Positions 17,445 to 26,255 of a stretch of DNA of 44,408 bases are shown here, piece after piece (the first letter of the stretch is position 1; every line of letters begins with the position of its first letter). Origin of the DNA: an uncultured Pygmaiobacter sp. GTDB lineage: Bacteria; Bacillota; Clostridia; Oscillospirales; Ruminococcaceae. Location of the stretch: contig CALXBG010000014.1 in assembly GCA_944386485.1 (NCBI GenBank), positions 1-44,408 of the forward strand, written 5' to 3'. The notes under the pieces were generated by a model. The model was not told where the DNA came from, did not search any database, and was given only the letters and a program-made list of their open reading frames with translations. Position numbers and translations under genes: made by a program.

Positions 17445-19460
17445 ATGTATTTCGGTGCAGATTACTATCCCGAGCATTGGCCCAGAGAGCGGTGGGAGAC
17501 CGATGCAAAGCTGATGCAGGAAGCCGGCTTTAACCTGATCCGGGTCGCCGAGTTCTCCTGGGCGAAGCTGGAGCCGTCCGAGGGCCATTGGGACTTCGGC
17601 TGGCTGGATGACGCGCTGGATGTCTTTTACAAATATGGAATTCAGGTCGTGATGGGCACCCCGACAGCGACCCCGCCCAAGTGGCTGATGGATAAGCACC
17701 CTGAGATCTACAAGCGGGATTTCCAGGGGCTGGTTCTGGGCTTTGGCTCTCGCCGCCACTACTGCTACAACAGCGAGATCTATCGCGAGTATTCCGAGAA
17801 GATCGTCGAGAAGATGGCACAGCATTATGCCAATCACCCGGCGGTTGCGGCTTGGCAGATCGACAATGAGTTTACTGCCGGTGACGGTCTGTATTGCTAC
17901 TGCGAATCCTGCCGTCAAAAATTCATCGTCTGGCTGAAGAAGAAATACGGCAGCCTCGACGCCCTGAATAAGGCATGGGGTACTGTGTTCTGGAGCCAGA
18001 CCTATACTGACTGGGATCAGATTATCGTTCCCCGCAAGAGCGCGGTGCACCGCACGCTCGGTGCGATCGAGTGCAATGCCCACAATCCGGGGCTGAACCT
18101 CGATTATGCCCGCTTCCAGTCCGATGCGATCGTCGACTACTGCGCGATCCAGAGCCGTATTATCCGCCGCTGGAGCAAGGCGCCGATCACCCATAATGTC
18201 GTCAATGAGAAGTATGACTACTACAAGATGGGCGATGAGCTCGACATCCTGACCTACGATAACTACCCCTATCTGAGCATGAGAGGGGCGCCGGACAAGA
18301 ACACCCAGATCTACAATCCCGCGCTGCAGATCGACCAGCTGCGCGGCGTCAAGCAGAAGAATGTCTGGGTGATGGAGGAAGAGAGCGGCCCCTGTGGCTG
18401 GAATGCGCTGAGCGATACCCCGCGCCCGGATCAGATCCGTGAGTGGACCTACCAGACGATGGCCCACGGCGCGGAGTCGATTGTTTACTTCCGCTGGCGC
18501 GCCTGCCTGTTTGGCACCGAGCAGTACTGGTACGGCATCCTCGACCACGACGGAATTCCCCGCCGCCGGTACGAAGAGGTCAAGCAGATTGGCGGCGAGA
18601 TGCCGAAGGTCGCCGCCTATAACGAGGGCTCGACCGTTGACAGCGAGATTTTGATGGTTCGCTCCTTCGAGCAGCAGTGGAGCCATGAGTTCCAGCCCCA
18701 CAGCTGGGAATTCGATTATCGCAAGTATTTCTTCAGCCTTTACTGCGGCTTCTCCAAGAAGCACTACAACCTCGACATCTCGAGCGAAAAGATTGATTTC
18801 TCGCGCTATAAGCTGATCGTTGCTCCCGCGTTCAACCTGATGGATGAGGCGCTGAAGGCGAAGTTTGAGAAGTACGTCGCCGAGGGCGGCAATCTGGTCG
18901 TGACCTTCCGCTCCGGTACCAAGGAGATGGACAATTCGATGACCGAGCGCACGCTGCCCGGTTACTTCAAGGATCTGGCCGGTGTCGAGGTCGAGGAGTT
19001 CGACGCGCGGTACCACAACCCCGCAAAGGTTAAGGGCGTATGCGGCGATGGCGAGGTTTCGCTCTGGCTGGACATCCTCAAGCCCGAAACCGCCAAGGTG
19101 CTTGCCACCTATGAGGGCGATTTCTATGACGGCCGTGCTGCCATCACCGTCAACCAGTTCGGCAAGGGCCGCTGCTACTATGTCGGCTGCGATCTGGATG
19201 AGGCGGCGACCGGCGAGCTGCTGGACTACATCGCCAAGGAGTGCGGTGTTGCGAAGGCGATCGACAATCTGCCCGTCGAAGTTGAAGCGGTTCGTAAGAA
19301 GACTGCCGACGGCAAGACCTTCTACTTCCTGCTCAATGCCGTAGAGGAGAAACAGGAGATCGAACTGCCGTTTGCTGCAAAGGATCTCCTCACCGGGGAG
19401 AAGGTCGGCCCGAAGCTCACGCTGAATCCCTATGCGGCGATGGTTGTTGAGCCGGAATAA
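17445..19460 (+). CDS. GH42 beta-galactosidase / alpha-L-arabinopyranosidase, copy 3
   Basis: The third tandem paralog (671 residues) has Glu142 (QIDNEF) and nucleophile Glu311 (WVMEEESGP) and the same zinc cysteines, and lacks a signal peptide. It is the most diverged of the three: a six-residue insertion (VHRTLG) near 201-206, a different loop before the nucleophile (YLSMRGAPDKN), and a diverged C-terminal third. An internal block near residues 460-505 stays nearly identical to copies 1 and 2, which suggests local gene conversion. It is followed after 18 bases by an aldo/keto reductase in the same transcript. Confidence 0.92.
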   Translation: MYFGADYYPEHWPRERWETDAKLMQEAGFNLIRVAEFSWAKLEPSEGHWDFGWLDDALDVFYKYGIQVVMGTPTATPPKWLMDKHPEIYKRDFQGLVLGFGSRRHYCYNSEIYREYSEKIVEKMAQHYANHPAVAAWQIDNEFTAGDGLYCYCESCRQKFIVWLKKKYGSLDALNKAWGTVFWSQTYTDWDQIIVPRKSAVHRTLGAIECNAHNPGLNLDYARFQSDAIVDYCAIQSRIIRRWSKAPITHNVVNEKYDYYKMGDELDILTYDNYPYLSMRGAPDKNTQIYNPALQIDQLRGVKQKNVWVMEEESGPCGWNALSDTPRPDQIREWTYQTMAHGAESIVYFRWRACLFGTEQYWYGILDHDGIPRRRYEEVKQIGGEMPKVAAYNEGSTVDSEILMVRSFEQQWSHEFQPHSWEFDYRKYFFSLYCGFSKKHYNLDISSEKIDFSRYKLIVAPAFNLMDEALKAKFEKYVAEGGNLVVTFRSGTKEMDNSMTERTLPGYFKDLAGVEVEEFDARYHNPAKVKGVCGDGEVSLWLDILKPETAKVLATYEGDFYDGRAAITVNQFGKGRCYYVGCDLDEAATGELLDYIAKECGVAKAIDNLPVEVEAVRKKTADGKTFYFLLNAVEEKQEIELPFAAKDLLTGEKVGPKLTLNPYAAMVVEPE

Positions 19461-19478
19461 CAAAAGGGGGACGCAGAT

Positions 19479-20438
19479 ATGGAGTACGGAACCGTACCCT
19501 ATGTAAAACTTCCGGTCTCCCGGGTAGTTTTCGGTACCTTTAAGGAGATGGTTAAAAATCAGGACGTCTTCGGGCTGCTGGATGCGGTGCTTGAGATGGG
19601 AATCAACACCTTCGATTCCGCCGCAAGTTACGGAGATGCCGAGGCTTCTCTGGGGCGCTGGATCAAGGCGCGGGGCAACCGCGACAAGATCGTTATCCTC
19701 ACCAAGGGTGCCAGTCACTACCCATTTCGCAAGCGGTTGACCTGGTTTGACATTCTGCATGATATCGAAAACTCTTTTGCCAAGCTGCAGACCGATTACA
19801 TTGATATCTATGTGCTGCACCGGGACGATCCCCAGGTGCCGGTCGGCCCGATTGTGGAGCTGCTCAACCGGCTGCACGAGGAGGGAAGGATCGGGGCATT
19901 CGGCGTCTCGAACTGGACCCTCGAGCGGATGATCGAGGCAAACCGGTATGCCGAGCGGCACGGGTTGATTCCCTTCACCGTCTTCAACCCCAGCTTCAGC
20001 CTTGCCGAGTGCATCGGTGATCCCTGGGGCGGCAGCGTGACCATCTCGGGCGAGGCAAACCGCGGGGTGCGCGAGTGGCTGAGCAAAGAGCAGATGCCGG
20101 TCTTTGCCTATTCAAGTCTGGCGCGGGGCTTTTTGTCCGGAAAACTCAAGAGCACCGATGCGGCAAGGGCCGAAGAGATTGTCGGGGTGGCAGCTGAAGA
20201 GTATGGCTATCCGGTCAACTTTGAGCGGCTGCGCCGGGCTGAACTTCTCGCCAAAAAACGGGGAATCAAGGTGTCTCAGCTGGCCTATGCCTGGCTGATG
20301 CACCAGCCGTTGAATCTGTTCGGCTTGACTGGTACCAGCTCGGAAAAGCACATTCGGGAGACGGTTGAGGCGCTGGAAATTAAGCTGTCCGATGCCGAGG
20401 CCGCATGGCTGAATCTCGAGACGGATCAGCAACCCTAA
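19479..20438 (+). CDS. Aldo/keto reductase
   Basis: A cytoplasmic NAD(P)H-dependent oxidoreductase of 319 residues with the (beta/alpha)8 barrel of the AKR family. The catalytic tetrad is visible: Asp46 (NTFDSA), Tyr51 (ASYGDAE), Lys76 (ILTKGAS) and His114 (YVLHRDDP). A C-terminal GTSSEKHIRE resembles the nucleotide-binding GxxxxxxxxN region. It is the last gene of the GH42 transcript, and a terminator follows. A role in reducing or oxidising an aldose freed by the GH42 enzymes is plausible but unproven. Confidence 0.85.
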   Translation: MEYGTVPYVKLPVSRVVFGTFKEMVKNQDVFGLLDAVLEMGINTFDSAASYGDAEASLGRWIKARGNRDKIVILTKGASHYPFRKRLTWFDILHDIENSFAKLQTDYIDIYVLHRDDPQVPVGPIVELLNRLHEEGRIGAFGVSNWTLERMIEANRYAERHGLIPFTVFNPSFSLAECIGDPWGGSVTISGEANRGVREWLSKEQMPVFAYSSLARGFLSGKLKSTDAARAEEIVGVAAEEYGYPVNFERLRRAELLAKKRGIKVSQLAYAWLMHQPLNLFGLTGTSSEKHIRETVEALEIKLSDAEAAWLNLETDQQP

Positions 20439-20451
20439 ACGAACGCAACAG

Positions 20452-20490
20452 GGCCCCGCACCGGTGTTGGATCGGCGCGGGGCCTCTCTT
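20452..20490 (+). terminator. Terminator of the GH42-AKR operon
   Basis: GGCCCCGC (20452-20459) pairs with GCGGGGCC (20477-20484), with an inner CCG/CGG extension, followed by a TCTCTTT tract. Confidence 0.65.
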
Positions 20491-20563
20491 TCCAGATTGG
20501 AAAAAAGGAGCTAAAATCGAAGCAATTCAAAGCGGCGTAACCGGCAATAAAGGAGGAAACAGG

Positions 20564-22303
20564 ATGGAACTCATCAGTCAAAAGATGCGGACAATAGCGC
20601 CGGAACTGGACCCACTGCGAATCGGTACCGGCTGGACACCGGAGGATCTCGCAAAGCCGCAGATTATGGTCGAGAGTACCTTCGGGGACAGCCACCCCGG
20701 CAGCGTGCACCTCGACGCGCTGACCCGGGAGGTCTGCCGTGGTACCGCAGAGGCGGGTGGACACGCCGCCCGCTATTTCTGCACCGACATCTGCGATGGG
20801 GAGAGCCAGGGCACCGATGGAATCAACTTCAGCCTTGCCAGCCGGGAGATGATCGCGGGCATGATCGAGATTCACGGCTCGGCAACCCCGTTTGATGGGG
20901 CGGTTTATCTTGCCAGCTGTGACAAAGGGATGCCGGCGAATCTGATGGGGATGCTGCGGGTCAATGTTCCCTCGGTTGTGGTTCCCGGCGGCACAATGCG
21001 GGCGGGACCCGAACTGTTGACCCTCAATGAACTGGGAGTGTACAGCGCCCGGTATGAGCGGGGCGAGATCCCAAAAGAGCGGCTGGACTGGGCAAAACAG
21101 AATGCCTGTCCCGGCTGCGGCGCCTGCAGCTTTATTGGTACTGCCAGCACCATGCAGATTATGGCCGAGGCGCTGGGCCTTGCGCTGCCCGGCAGCGCGC
21201 TGCTGCCCGCCGACAGCGAGGAACTGCTCGAAACCGCGCGCGCGGCGGGACGGCGCGCGGTGGAGCTTGCACGGCAGGGCATCCGCCCCAGCGATATCCT
21301 CACCGAAAAGAGCTTTGAAAACGCGATTCTTGTTCATGCGGCGATCGGCGGTTCGACCAATGCGCTGCTGCATATCCCGGCGATCGCACACGAGATCGGC
21401 ATCGAGCTGGACGCCCAGACCTTTGACCGGCTGCACCGGAACGCCAAATACCTGCTCAACCTGCGCCCCGCAGGACAGTGGCCGGCGGAGGTGTTCAGCT
21501 ATGCGGGCGGCGTTCCCGCGCTGATGGAGGAGATCCGGGACGCGCTGCATCTCGATGTGATGACTGTCACCGGAAAGACGCTCGGCGAAAATCTCGACGC
21601 GCTGCGCCAGAGCGGATTTTATGACCGCTGTCAGCGGCGGCTGGAGGATTTTAACCGACGGTACAAAACCGCGCTGCAGCGCACCGACATCATCTTTCCG
21701 GGCAGCGCACCGATCTCCGCACAGGGCAGCATTGCGATTCTCTACGGCAATCTCGCACCGGAGGGGGCGGTCATCAAACACACCGCCTGTCCCAAGGAGA
21801 TGTTTACCGCGCTGCTGCACGCGCGCCCGTTCGACAGCGAAGAGGAGTGCCTCGATGCGGTACTGCACCACCGGGTTGCGCCGGGTGATGCGGTTTTTAT
21901 CCGGTATGAAGGGCCAAAGGGCAGCGGGATGCCCGAGATGTTCTACACCTCCGAGGCGATCAGCTCGGATCCCGAACTGGGGCGCAGCATTGCGCTGATC
22001 ACCGACGGGCGGTTTTCCGGTGCGTCGACCGGCCCGGTCATCGGCCATTGCAGCCCCGAGGCGGCCGACGGCGGCCCGATTGCGCTGGTCGAGGAGGATG
22101 ATCTGATCTTCATCGACATCGAGGCCCGCAGGCTGGAAATCGTCGGGGTGCACGGCGAGCGAAAGTCTCCTCAGGAGATCGAGCAGATCCTCAATGCGCG
22201 CCGCGCCCGCTGGCAGCCCCGCCCCGCCCGGTATACCCGCGGGGTGCTCAAGCTCTACGCCGCCCATGCCGTTTCCCCGATGCGGGGCGGATACATGGAG
22301 TAA
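20564..22303 (+). CDS. IlvD/Edd-family aldonate dehydratase (YjhG/YagF-like)
   Basis: Members of this family dehydrate sugar acids or dihydroxy acids using an Fe-S cluster. The 579 residues contain CDG at 77-79, SCDKGMPANLM at 118-128 and ACPGCGACSF at 181-190, which supply the cluster cysteines. Several blocks recall E. coli YjhG (D-xylonate dehydratase) more than IlvD: ENAILVHAAIGGSTNALLHI, DVMTVTGKTLGENLD, NLAPEGAVIKHTA and LITDGRFSGASTGPVIGH. This comparison is from memory. The substrate is therefore more likely an aldonate such as arabinonate or galactonate than a branched-chain precursor. The ATG at 20564 is chosen over the upstream frame because AGGAGG lies seven bases before it. It is flanked by terminators, so it is probably monocistronic. 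Confidence 0.78.
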   Translation: MELISQKMRTIAPELDPLRIGTGWTPEDLAKPQIMVESTFGDSHPGSVHLDALTREVCRGTAEAGGHAARYFCTDICDGESQGTDGINFSLASREMIAGMIEIHGSATPFDGAVYLASCDKGMPANLMGMLRVNVPSVVVPGGTMRAGPELLTLNELGVYSARYERGEIPKERLDWAKQNACPGCGACSFIGTASTMQIMAEALGLALPGSALLPADSEELLETARAAGRRAVELARQGIRPSDILTEKSFENAILVHAAIGGSTNALLHIPAIAHEIGIELDAQTFDRLHRNAKYLLNLRPAGQWPAEVFSYAGGVPALMEEIRDALHLDVMTVTGKTLGENLDALRQSGFYDRCQRRLEDFNRRYKTALQRTDIIFPGSAPISAQGSIAILYGNLAPEGAVIKHTACPKEMFTALLHARPFDSEEECLDAVLHHRVAPGDAVFIRYEGPKGSGMPEMFYTSEAISSDPELGRSIALITDGRFSGASTGPVIGHCSPEAADGGPIALVEEDDLIFIDIEARRLEIVGVHGERKSPQEIEQILNARRARWQPRPARYTRGVLKLYAAHAVSPMRGGYME

Positions 22304-22324
22304 TATTCACCAAAAAATCGTTTG

Positions 22325-22361
22325 GGAATGGTCCCCGGCTGGGGACCATTCCTATTTTTTT
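22325..22361 (+). terminator. Terminator after the dehydratase gene
   Basis: Perfect 12-base arms GGAATGGTCCCC / GGGGACCATTCC with a GGCT loop are followed by TATTTTTTT. Confidence 0.92.
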
Positions 22362-22371
22362 GTTCCGGGAG

Positions 22372-22399
22372 TTGACAAGCGGAAAAAAGCCGGTATAAT
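22372..22399 (+). promoter_or_regulatory. Promoter of the fatty-acid biosynthesis operon
   Basis: Consensus TTGACA (22372-22377) and TATAAT (22394-22399) with a 16-base spacer lie right after the previous terminator. It is the best-looking promoter in the window. Confidence 0.88.
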
Positions 22400-22407
22400 A
22401 ATGCTTA

Positions 22408-22443
22408 AATAATTTTACTTAAAATATTTTAACTAAAATTATT
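22408..22443. promoter_or_regulatory. 36-bp near-perfect palindrome, probable operator of the fatty-acid regulator
   Basis: The 18-base arms AATAATTTTACTTAAAAT and ATTTTAACTAAAATTATT are complementary except for one position. The palindrome starts eight bases after the -10 box and would cover the transcription start. The MarR-family protein encoded at the end of this operon is the natural candidate to bind it, by analogy with FabT. Confidence 0.75.
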
Positions 22444-22474
22444 GAATTAAATTTTGCGAAAAGAGGCAGTTTTT

Positions 22475-22699
22475 ATGTTTGAGAAGGTAAAAGAGATCAT
22501 TGTTGACACCCTGAGCTGTGAAGAGGAACTGGTCACCCTCGAGGCGACCCTCGCTGAGGATCTGGGCGCGGATAGTTTGGATGCGGTTGAGCTGAATATG
22601 GCGCTGGAGGATGGACTGGGCGTCTCGATCCCGGATGAGAAGATGGCCGAGATGAAGACGGTCGGGGACATCGTCAAGTATCTCGAGGGGCAGGCGTAA
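22475..22699 (+). CDS. acpP: Acyl carrier protein
   Basis: The 74-residue acidic protein carries growing acyl chains on a phosphopantetheine arm attached to Ser34 in the GADSLDAVEL motif. The ATG at 22475 is preferred over an upstream TTG at 22454 because AGAGG lies eight bases before it and MFEKVKEI is the usual ACP start. It is the first gene of the operon and sits directly behind the promoter and palindrome. Confidence 0.95.
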   Translation: MFEKVKEIIVDTLSCEEELVTLEATLAEDLGADSLDAVELNMALEDGLGVSIPDEKMAEMKTVGDIVKYLEGQA

Positions 22700-22723
22700 A
22701 CGACAAAAGGGGAGGCGAGCGGG

Positions 22724-23146
22724 ATGACACAGGAAACGGTGTTGCAACTGATCGACCGGTTCGAGGCCGGCAGCATGACCCGGCTGGAATACCGGGATGG
22801 CGCGGCCCGTCTGGTACTGGAAAAGAACGCGGGCGCGGGACCGGCAATGGTCCGGCCCGCTTCCGCGGTACAGACTGCGGAGCACAGGCAGCCACAGCCC
22901 GCGGCCGGTACGCGGATCACCGCGCCGGTGGTCGGCAGCTTTTACCGGGCCCCCGATCCCGAGAGCGCCCCCTTTGTACAGCCCGGCAAAGCGGTGAAAA
23001 AGGGGCAGACGGTCGCCCTCATTGAAGCGATGAAGATGATCACCGAGGTACCGGCCCCCTGCGACTGCGTGATTGAGGAATGTCTTGTCGAGGACGGCGC
23101 GCTGGTCGGATTTGACCAGCCGCTCTTCTCGGTCCGGGAGATGTGA
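22724..23146 (+). CDS. accB: Acetyl-CoA carboxylase biotin carboxyl carrier protein
   Basis: AccB carries the biotin that shuttles carboxyl groups between AccC and AccAD. Its 140 residues have a low-complexity Ala/Pro/Gln-rich linker (about 35-62) and a C-terminal biotinyl domain with the EAMKM motif, where Lys104 is biotinylated. The GSFYRAPDPESAPFV entry to the domain is typical. GGGGAGG precedes the ATG. It lies 24 bases after acpP and 3 before accC. Confidence 0.95.
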   Translation: MTQETVLQLIDRFEAGSMTRLEYRDGAARLVLEKNAGAGPAMVRPASAVQTAEHRQPQPAAGTRITAPVVGSFYRAPDPESAPFVQPGKAVKKGQTVALIEAMKMITEVPAPCDCVIEECLVEDGALVGFDQPLFSVREM

Positions 23147-23149
23147 GCA

Positions 23150-24547
23150 ATGTTCAAGCGAATTTTGATCGCAAACCGCGGTGAGATTGCGGTGCGGGTC
23201 ATCCGCGCCTGCCGGGAACTGGGCATCGAGACGGTGGCGGTCTACTCTGCTGCCGATGCAAATGCGCTGCACCGGAAGCTGGCAACTCGGTCGGTCTGCA
23301 TCGGGCCGGCGAAGGCGGCAGACAGTTATCTCAACCAGACCGCGATTCTCGCGGCAGCGGTCGAGAGCGGCTGCGAGGCGATTCACCCAGGCTATGGATT
23401 TCTGTCCGAAAATGATGAGTTTGCCGACCTGTGTGCCCAATGCGGGCTCAAGTTCATCGGTCCGTCGGGCGAGGTGATCCGAAAGATGGGCAACAAGGCC
23501 GCGGCCCGTGCGCTGATGCAGCAGGCGGGGGTTCCGGTGGTGCCGGGTTCGGACGGGGTGCTCGAGAGCCCGGAACAGGCGCTTGCGCTGTCTGAGCAGA
23601 TCGGCTACCCGGTAATGATCAAGGCCAGCGCCGGCGGCGGCGGACGGGGGATGCGGCGGGTCTTCTCGCCCGAGGAGCTGCCGGCCGCTTACACTGCCGC
23701 AAAAGCGGAAGCGGAGGCCTGCTTTGGAAACGGGGAGCTTTACCTGGAAAAGCTGATCCTCTCCCCCCGGCATATTGAGTTTCAGATTCTCGCCGACCGG
23801 CAGGGGCATGTCGTCCATCTGGGTGAGCGGGATTGTTCGATCCAGCGGCGCAACCAGAAGCTGATGGAGGAATCTCCCTCCCGCGCGCTGACCGCAGAAT
23901 TGCGCGAGCGGATGGGTCAGGATGCGGTGCGTGCTGCCGCCTGCTGCGGATACGAGGGCGCGGGCACTATCGAATTTGTGCTCGACGGGCAGGGAAACTA
24001 CTATTTTATCGAGATGAACACCCGCATCCAGGTCGAACACCCGGTAACCGAGATGGTCACCGGGCGGGATCTGGTGCGGGAACAGCTGCGAATCGCGGCA
24101 GGGCTGCCCCTCTCTTTCACCCAGCAGGAGGTCTGCCTGATGGGTCATGCGATCGAGGTGCGGGTCAACGCCGAGGATCCGGCGCGGGATTTTGCGCCAG
24201 CGCCGGGCAGAACCGAGTTCGTCCACTTCCCCGGCGGCTGTGGGGTGCGGGTGGATTCGGCTCTCTATAACGGCTATGAGACGAGCCCCTACTACGATTC
24301 CATGGTAGCCAAGCTGATTGTCCACGCGCCTACCCGGCTCGCGGCAATCCGGCGGATGCGGCGGGTGCTGGAAGAGTTTATTCTGGAGGGATATCCCACC
24401 GGCGCGCCGCTGGCGCACCTGATCCTCTACCATCCCGACTATCTGCGTGGGGAGTATGACACCGGTTTTCTCGAACGGAATCTTGACCAGCTGCTGGGCT
24501 GGCTGCGGGAAGGCAGCCGCCCGGCGGAGCAGGAGGCGAAGGAGTAA
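23150..24547 (+). CDS. accC: Biotin carboxylase subunit of acetyl-CoA carboxylase
   Basis: AccC uses ATP and bicarbonate to carboxylate the biotin on AccB. The 465-residue protein has the ATP-grasp fold: N-terminal ILIANRGEIAVRVIRA, the glycine-rich ATP loop KASAGGGGRGMR near residue 160, ERDCSIQRRNQK, and the catalytic EMNTRIQVEHPVTE. The full length matches the family. Its start follows the accB stop by three bases, and its stop touches the accD start, so the acc genes are translationally coupled. Confidence 0.97.
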   Translation: MFKRILIANRGEIAVRVIRACRELGIETVAVYSAADANALHRKLATRSVCIGPAKAADSYLNQTAILAAAVESGCEAIHPGYGFLSENDEFADLCAQCGLKFIGPSGEVIRKMGNKAAARALMQQAGVPVVPGSDGVLESPEQALALSEQIGYPVMIKASAGGGGRGMRRVFSPEELPAAYTAAKAEAEACFGNGELYLEKLILSPRHIEFQILADRQGHVVHLGERDCSIQRRNQKLMEESPSRALTAELRERMGQDAVRAAACCGYEGAGTIEFVLDGQGNYYFIEMNTRIQVEHPVTEMVTGRDLVREQLRIAAGLPLSFTQQEVCLMGHAIEVRVNAEDPARDFAPAPGRTEFVHFPGGCGVRVDSALYNGYETSPYYDSMVAKLIVHAPTRLAAIRRMRRVLEEFILEGYPTGAPLAHLILYHPDYLRGEYDTGFLERNLDQLLGWLREGSRPAEQEAKE

Positions 24548-25450
24548 ATGATCAACGACGGCTTTTCAAACCGGCGCCGGCAGCTGCTGCGGCTCAAGGT
24601 GCTGCGGGAGGGCCGGCAGCCGCAGGATCCTGCCCGGCCCAAGGCAGAGGGCGTCTTTGCTCCCTGTCCTGACTGCGGCAGGGCGGTCAGCCGCCGCACC
24701 TGGGCCGAGCGGCAGAACGTCTGCCCGCATTGCGGTTTTCACCGTCCGATGAGCGCATACCAGCGGATGGAACAGATTCTGGATCCCGGCAGTTTCAAGG
24801 AGCTGGACGCCGGATTGTGCGGGGGAGATCCGCTGCAGTTTGACGGTTATCCCGAAAAGCTGCGCCGGCTGCGCCAGATCACCGGGTTGCAGGAGGCGGT
24901 CGTCTGTGCGAAAGGACGCATCGGCGGCGCCGCCGTCGTGATCGGGGTAATGGATAGCCGGTTTTTGATGGGCAGCATGGGGGTCGCGGTCGGGGAGAAG
25001 ATTGCCCGCGCTGCGGATACCGCACGCCGGGAGAAGCTGCCGTTGATCCTCTTCTGCGCGTCGGGCGGCGCCCGGATGCAGGAGGGGATTCTCTCGCTGA
25101 TGCAGATGGCCAAGACCGCCGAGGCGGTCAGCCGGTTTCAGGATGCCGGCGGACTTTACATTGCCTGCCTGACCCATCCCACCACCGGCGGCGTAACCGC
25201 CAGCTTTGCTTCGCTGGCCGATGTCACCCTCGCCGAGCCGGGGGCGCTGATCGGGTTTGCCGGGCCGCGTGTCATCGAGCAGACGATCGGACAGACATTG
25301 CCCCAGGGCTTTCAGCGGTCGGAATACCTGCTGGAACACGGTTTCCTCGATGCCGTGGTGCCGCGCGCCGAACTGCGCGGGGTGCTTATCCGGCTCTTGC
25401 AGTTACATGGAAAGGGAGGTAGACGGCGTGGCACAGCGCAGCGCGTTTGA
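24548..25450 (+). CDS. accD: Acetyl-CoA carboxylase carboxyltransferase beta subunit
   Basis: AccD and AccA form the carboxyltransferase that moves the carboxyl group from biotin to acetyl-CoA. The N-terminal zinc ribbon is complete (Cys40, Cys43, Cys59, Cys62), followed by a crotonase-like domain with [11 protein letters not shown] and [13 protein letters not shown]. The ATG directly follows the accC stop. The last 23 bases overlap accA when accA starts at the GTG at 25428. Confidence 0.97.
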   Translation: MINDGFSNRRRQLLRLKVLREGRQPQDPARPKAEGVFAPCPDCGRAVSRRTWAERQNVCPHCGFHRPMSAYQRMEQILDPGSFKELDAGLCGGDPLQFDGYPEKLRRLRQITGLQEAVVCAKGRIGGAAVVIGVMDSRFLMGSMGVAVGEKIARAADTARREKLPLILFCASGGARMQEGILSLMQMAKTAEAVSRFQDAGGLYIACLTHPTTGGVTASFASLADVTLAEPGALIGFAGPRVIEQTIGQTLPQGFQRSEYLLEHGFLDAVVPRAELRGVLIRLLQLHGKGGRRRGTAQRV

Positions 25451-26255
25451 GCGGGTTACCCTCGCCCGTCATCCGGACCGCCCGGGGGTCGAGGATTATA
25501 TCCGGGCGCTTTTCACCGACTTTTTTGAACAGCGGGGCGACCGGCTGTTCGGAGATGATGCGGCGATTCTGGGCGGCATCGCCCTCTTCCATGGCCGCCC
25601 GGTCACTGTGATCGGCCAGCGCAAAGGACACACCCGGCAGGAAAATCTGCGCTGCAATTTCGGTATGCCGGGCCCCGAGGGTTACCGCAAGGCCCAGCGG
25701 CTGATGCGACAGGCTGAAAAGTTCGGCCGCCCCGTTCTGACCTTCGTCGACACCCCCGGCGCTTATCCCGGTCTTGAGGCCGAAGCCCGGGGACAGGGAG
25801 AAGCAATCGCCCAAAGTCTTGCGCTGATGAGCCGGCTGCGGGTGCCGATCATCACCCTCGTCACCGGCGAAGGGGGCAGCGGCGGCGCGTTGGCGCTCGC
25901 GATGGGCAACACGGTGCTGATGCTGGAGAATGCGGTCTACTCGGTTCTCTCACCCGAGGGGTTTGCCAGTATTCTCTGGAAGGACCCGGCCCGTGCACGG
26001 GAAGCCAGCGAAGCGATGCGGCTCACCGCCGCCGATCTGCTGGAACTGGGGGTTGCCGACCGGGTTCTGCCGGAACCGGAAGCAGGCGCGCAGGCGGACC
26101 CGCAGGCGGTCTATCGGACGGTCAACGCAGCGCTGGTACAGGCGCTGCGGGCCGCCGACCGGATCGCCTCACCCGCCGAGCACCGCCGCCGGCGATATCT
26201 TGCGATGGGCCGCAGCCTGGTTCGTCAGAAAAAGGAGCAAACAGCATGGGATTGA
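25428..26255 (+). CDS. accA: Acetyl-CoA carboxylase carboxyltransferase alpha subunit
   Basis: AccA is the partner of AccD. The 275-residue protein begins [18 protein letters not shown], where family similarity starts, and contains [40 protein letters not shown] and [13 protein letters not shown]. The GTG at 25428 is chosen because AGGGAGG ends eight bases before it; an ATG at 25407 would place that ribosome binding site inside the coding sequence. The gene overlaps accD by 23 bases and fabH by 10. It is shorter than E. coli AccA (319) at the N-terminus, as is common in Bacillota. Confidence 0.95.
   Translation: MAQRSAFERVTLARHPDRPGVEDYIRALFTDFFEQRGDRLFGDDAAILGGIALFHGRPVTVIGQRKGHTRQENLRCNFGMPGPEGYRKAQRLMRQAEKFGRPVLTFVDTPGAYPGLEAEARGQGEAIAQSLALMSRLRVPIITLVTGEGGSGGALALAMGNTVLMLENAVYSVLSPEGFASILWKDPARAREASEAMRLTAADLLELGVADRVLPEPEAGAQADPQAVYRTVNAALVQALRAADRIASPAEHRRRRYLAMGRSLVRQKKEQTAWD

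Noticed and set aside
16704-19961. 1085-residue open frame on the minus strand across GH42 copies 2 and 3
   Set aside because: It lies antisense to two clear GH42 genes and an AKR gene. Its residues are the mirror of their GC-rich codon pattern, and it repeats itself because the genes are duplicated. It matches no family.
20435-22267. 610-residue minus-strand frame across the dehydratase gene
   Set aside because: Antisense shadow; the plus-strand gene has all family motifs.
22439-24433. 664-residue minus-strand frame across acpP, accB and accC
   Set aside because: Antisense shadow of conserved genes with ribosome binding sites and catalytic motifs; no independent support.
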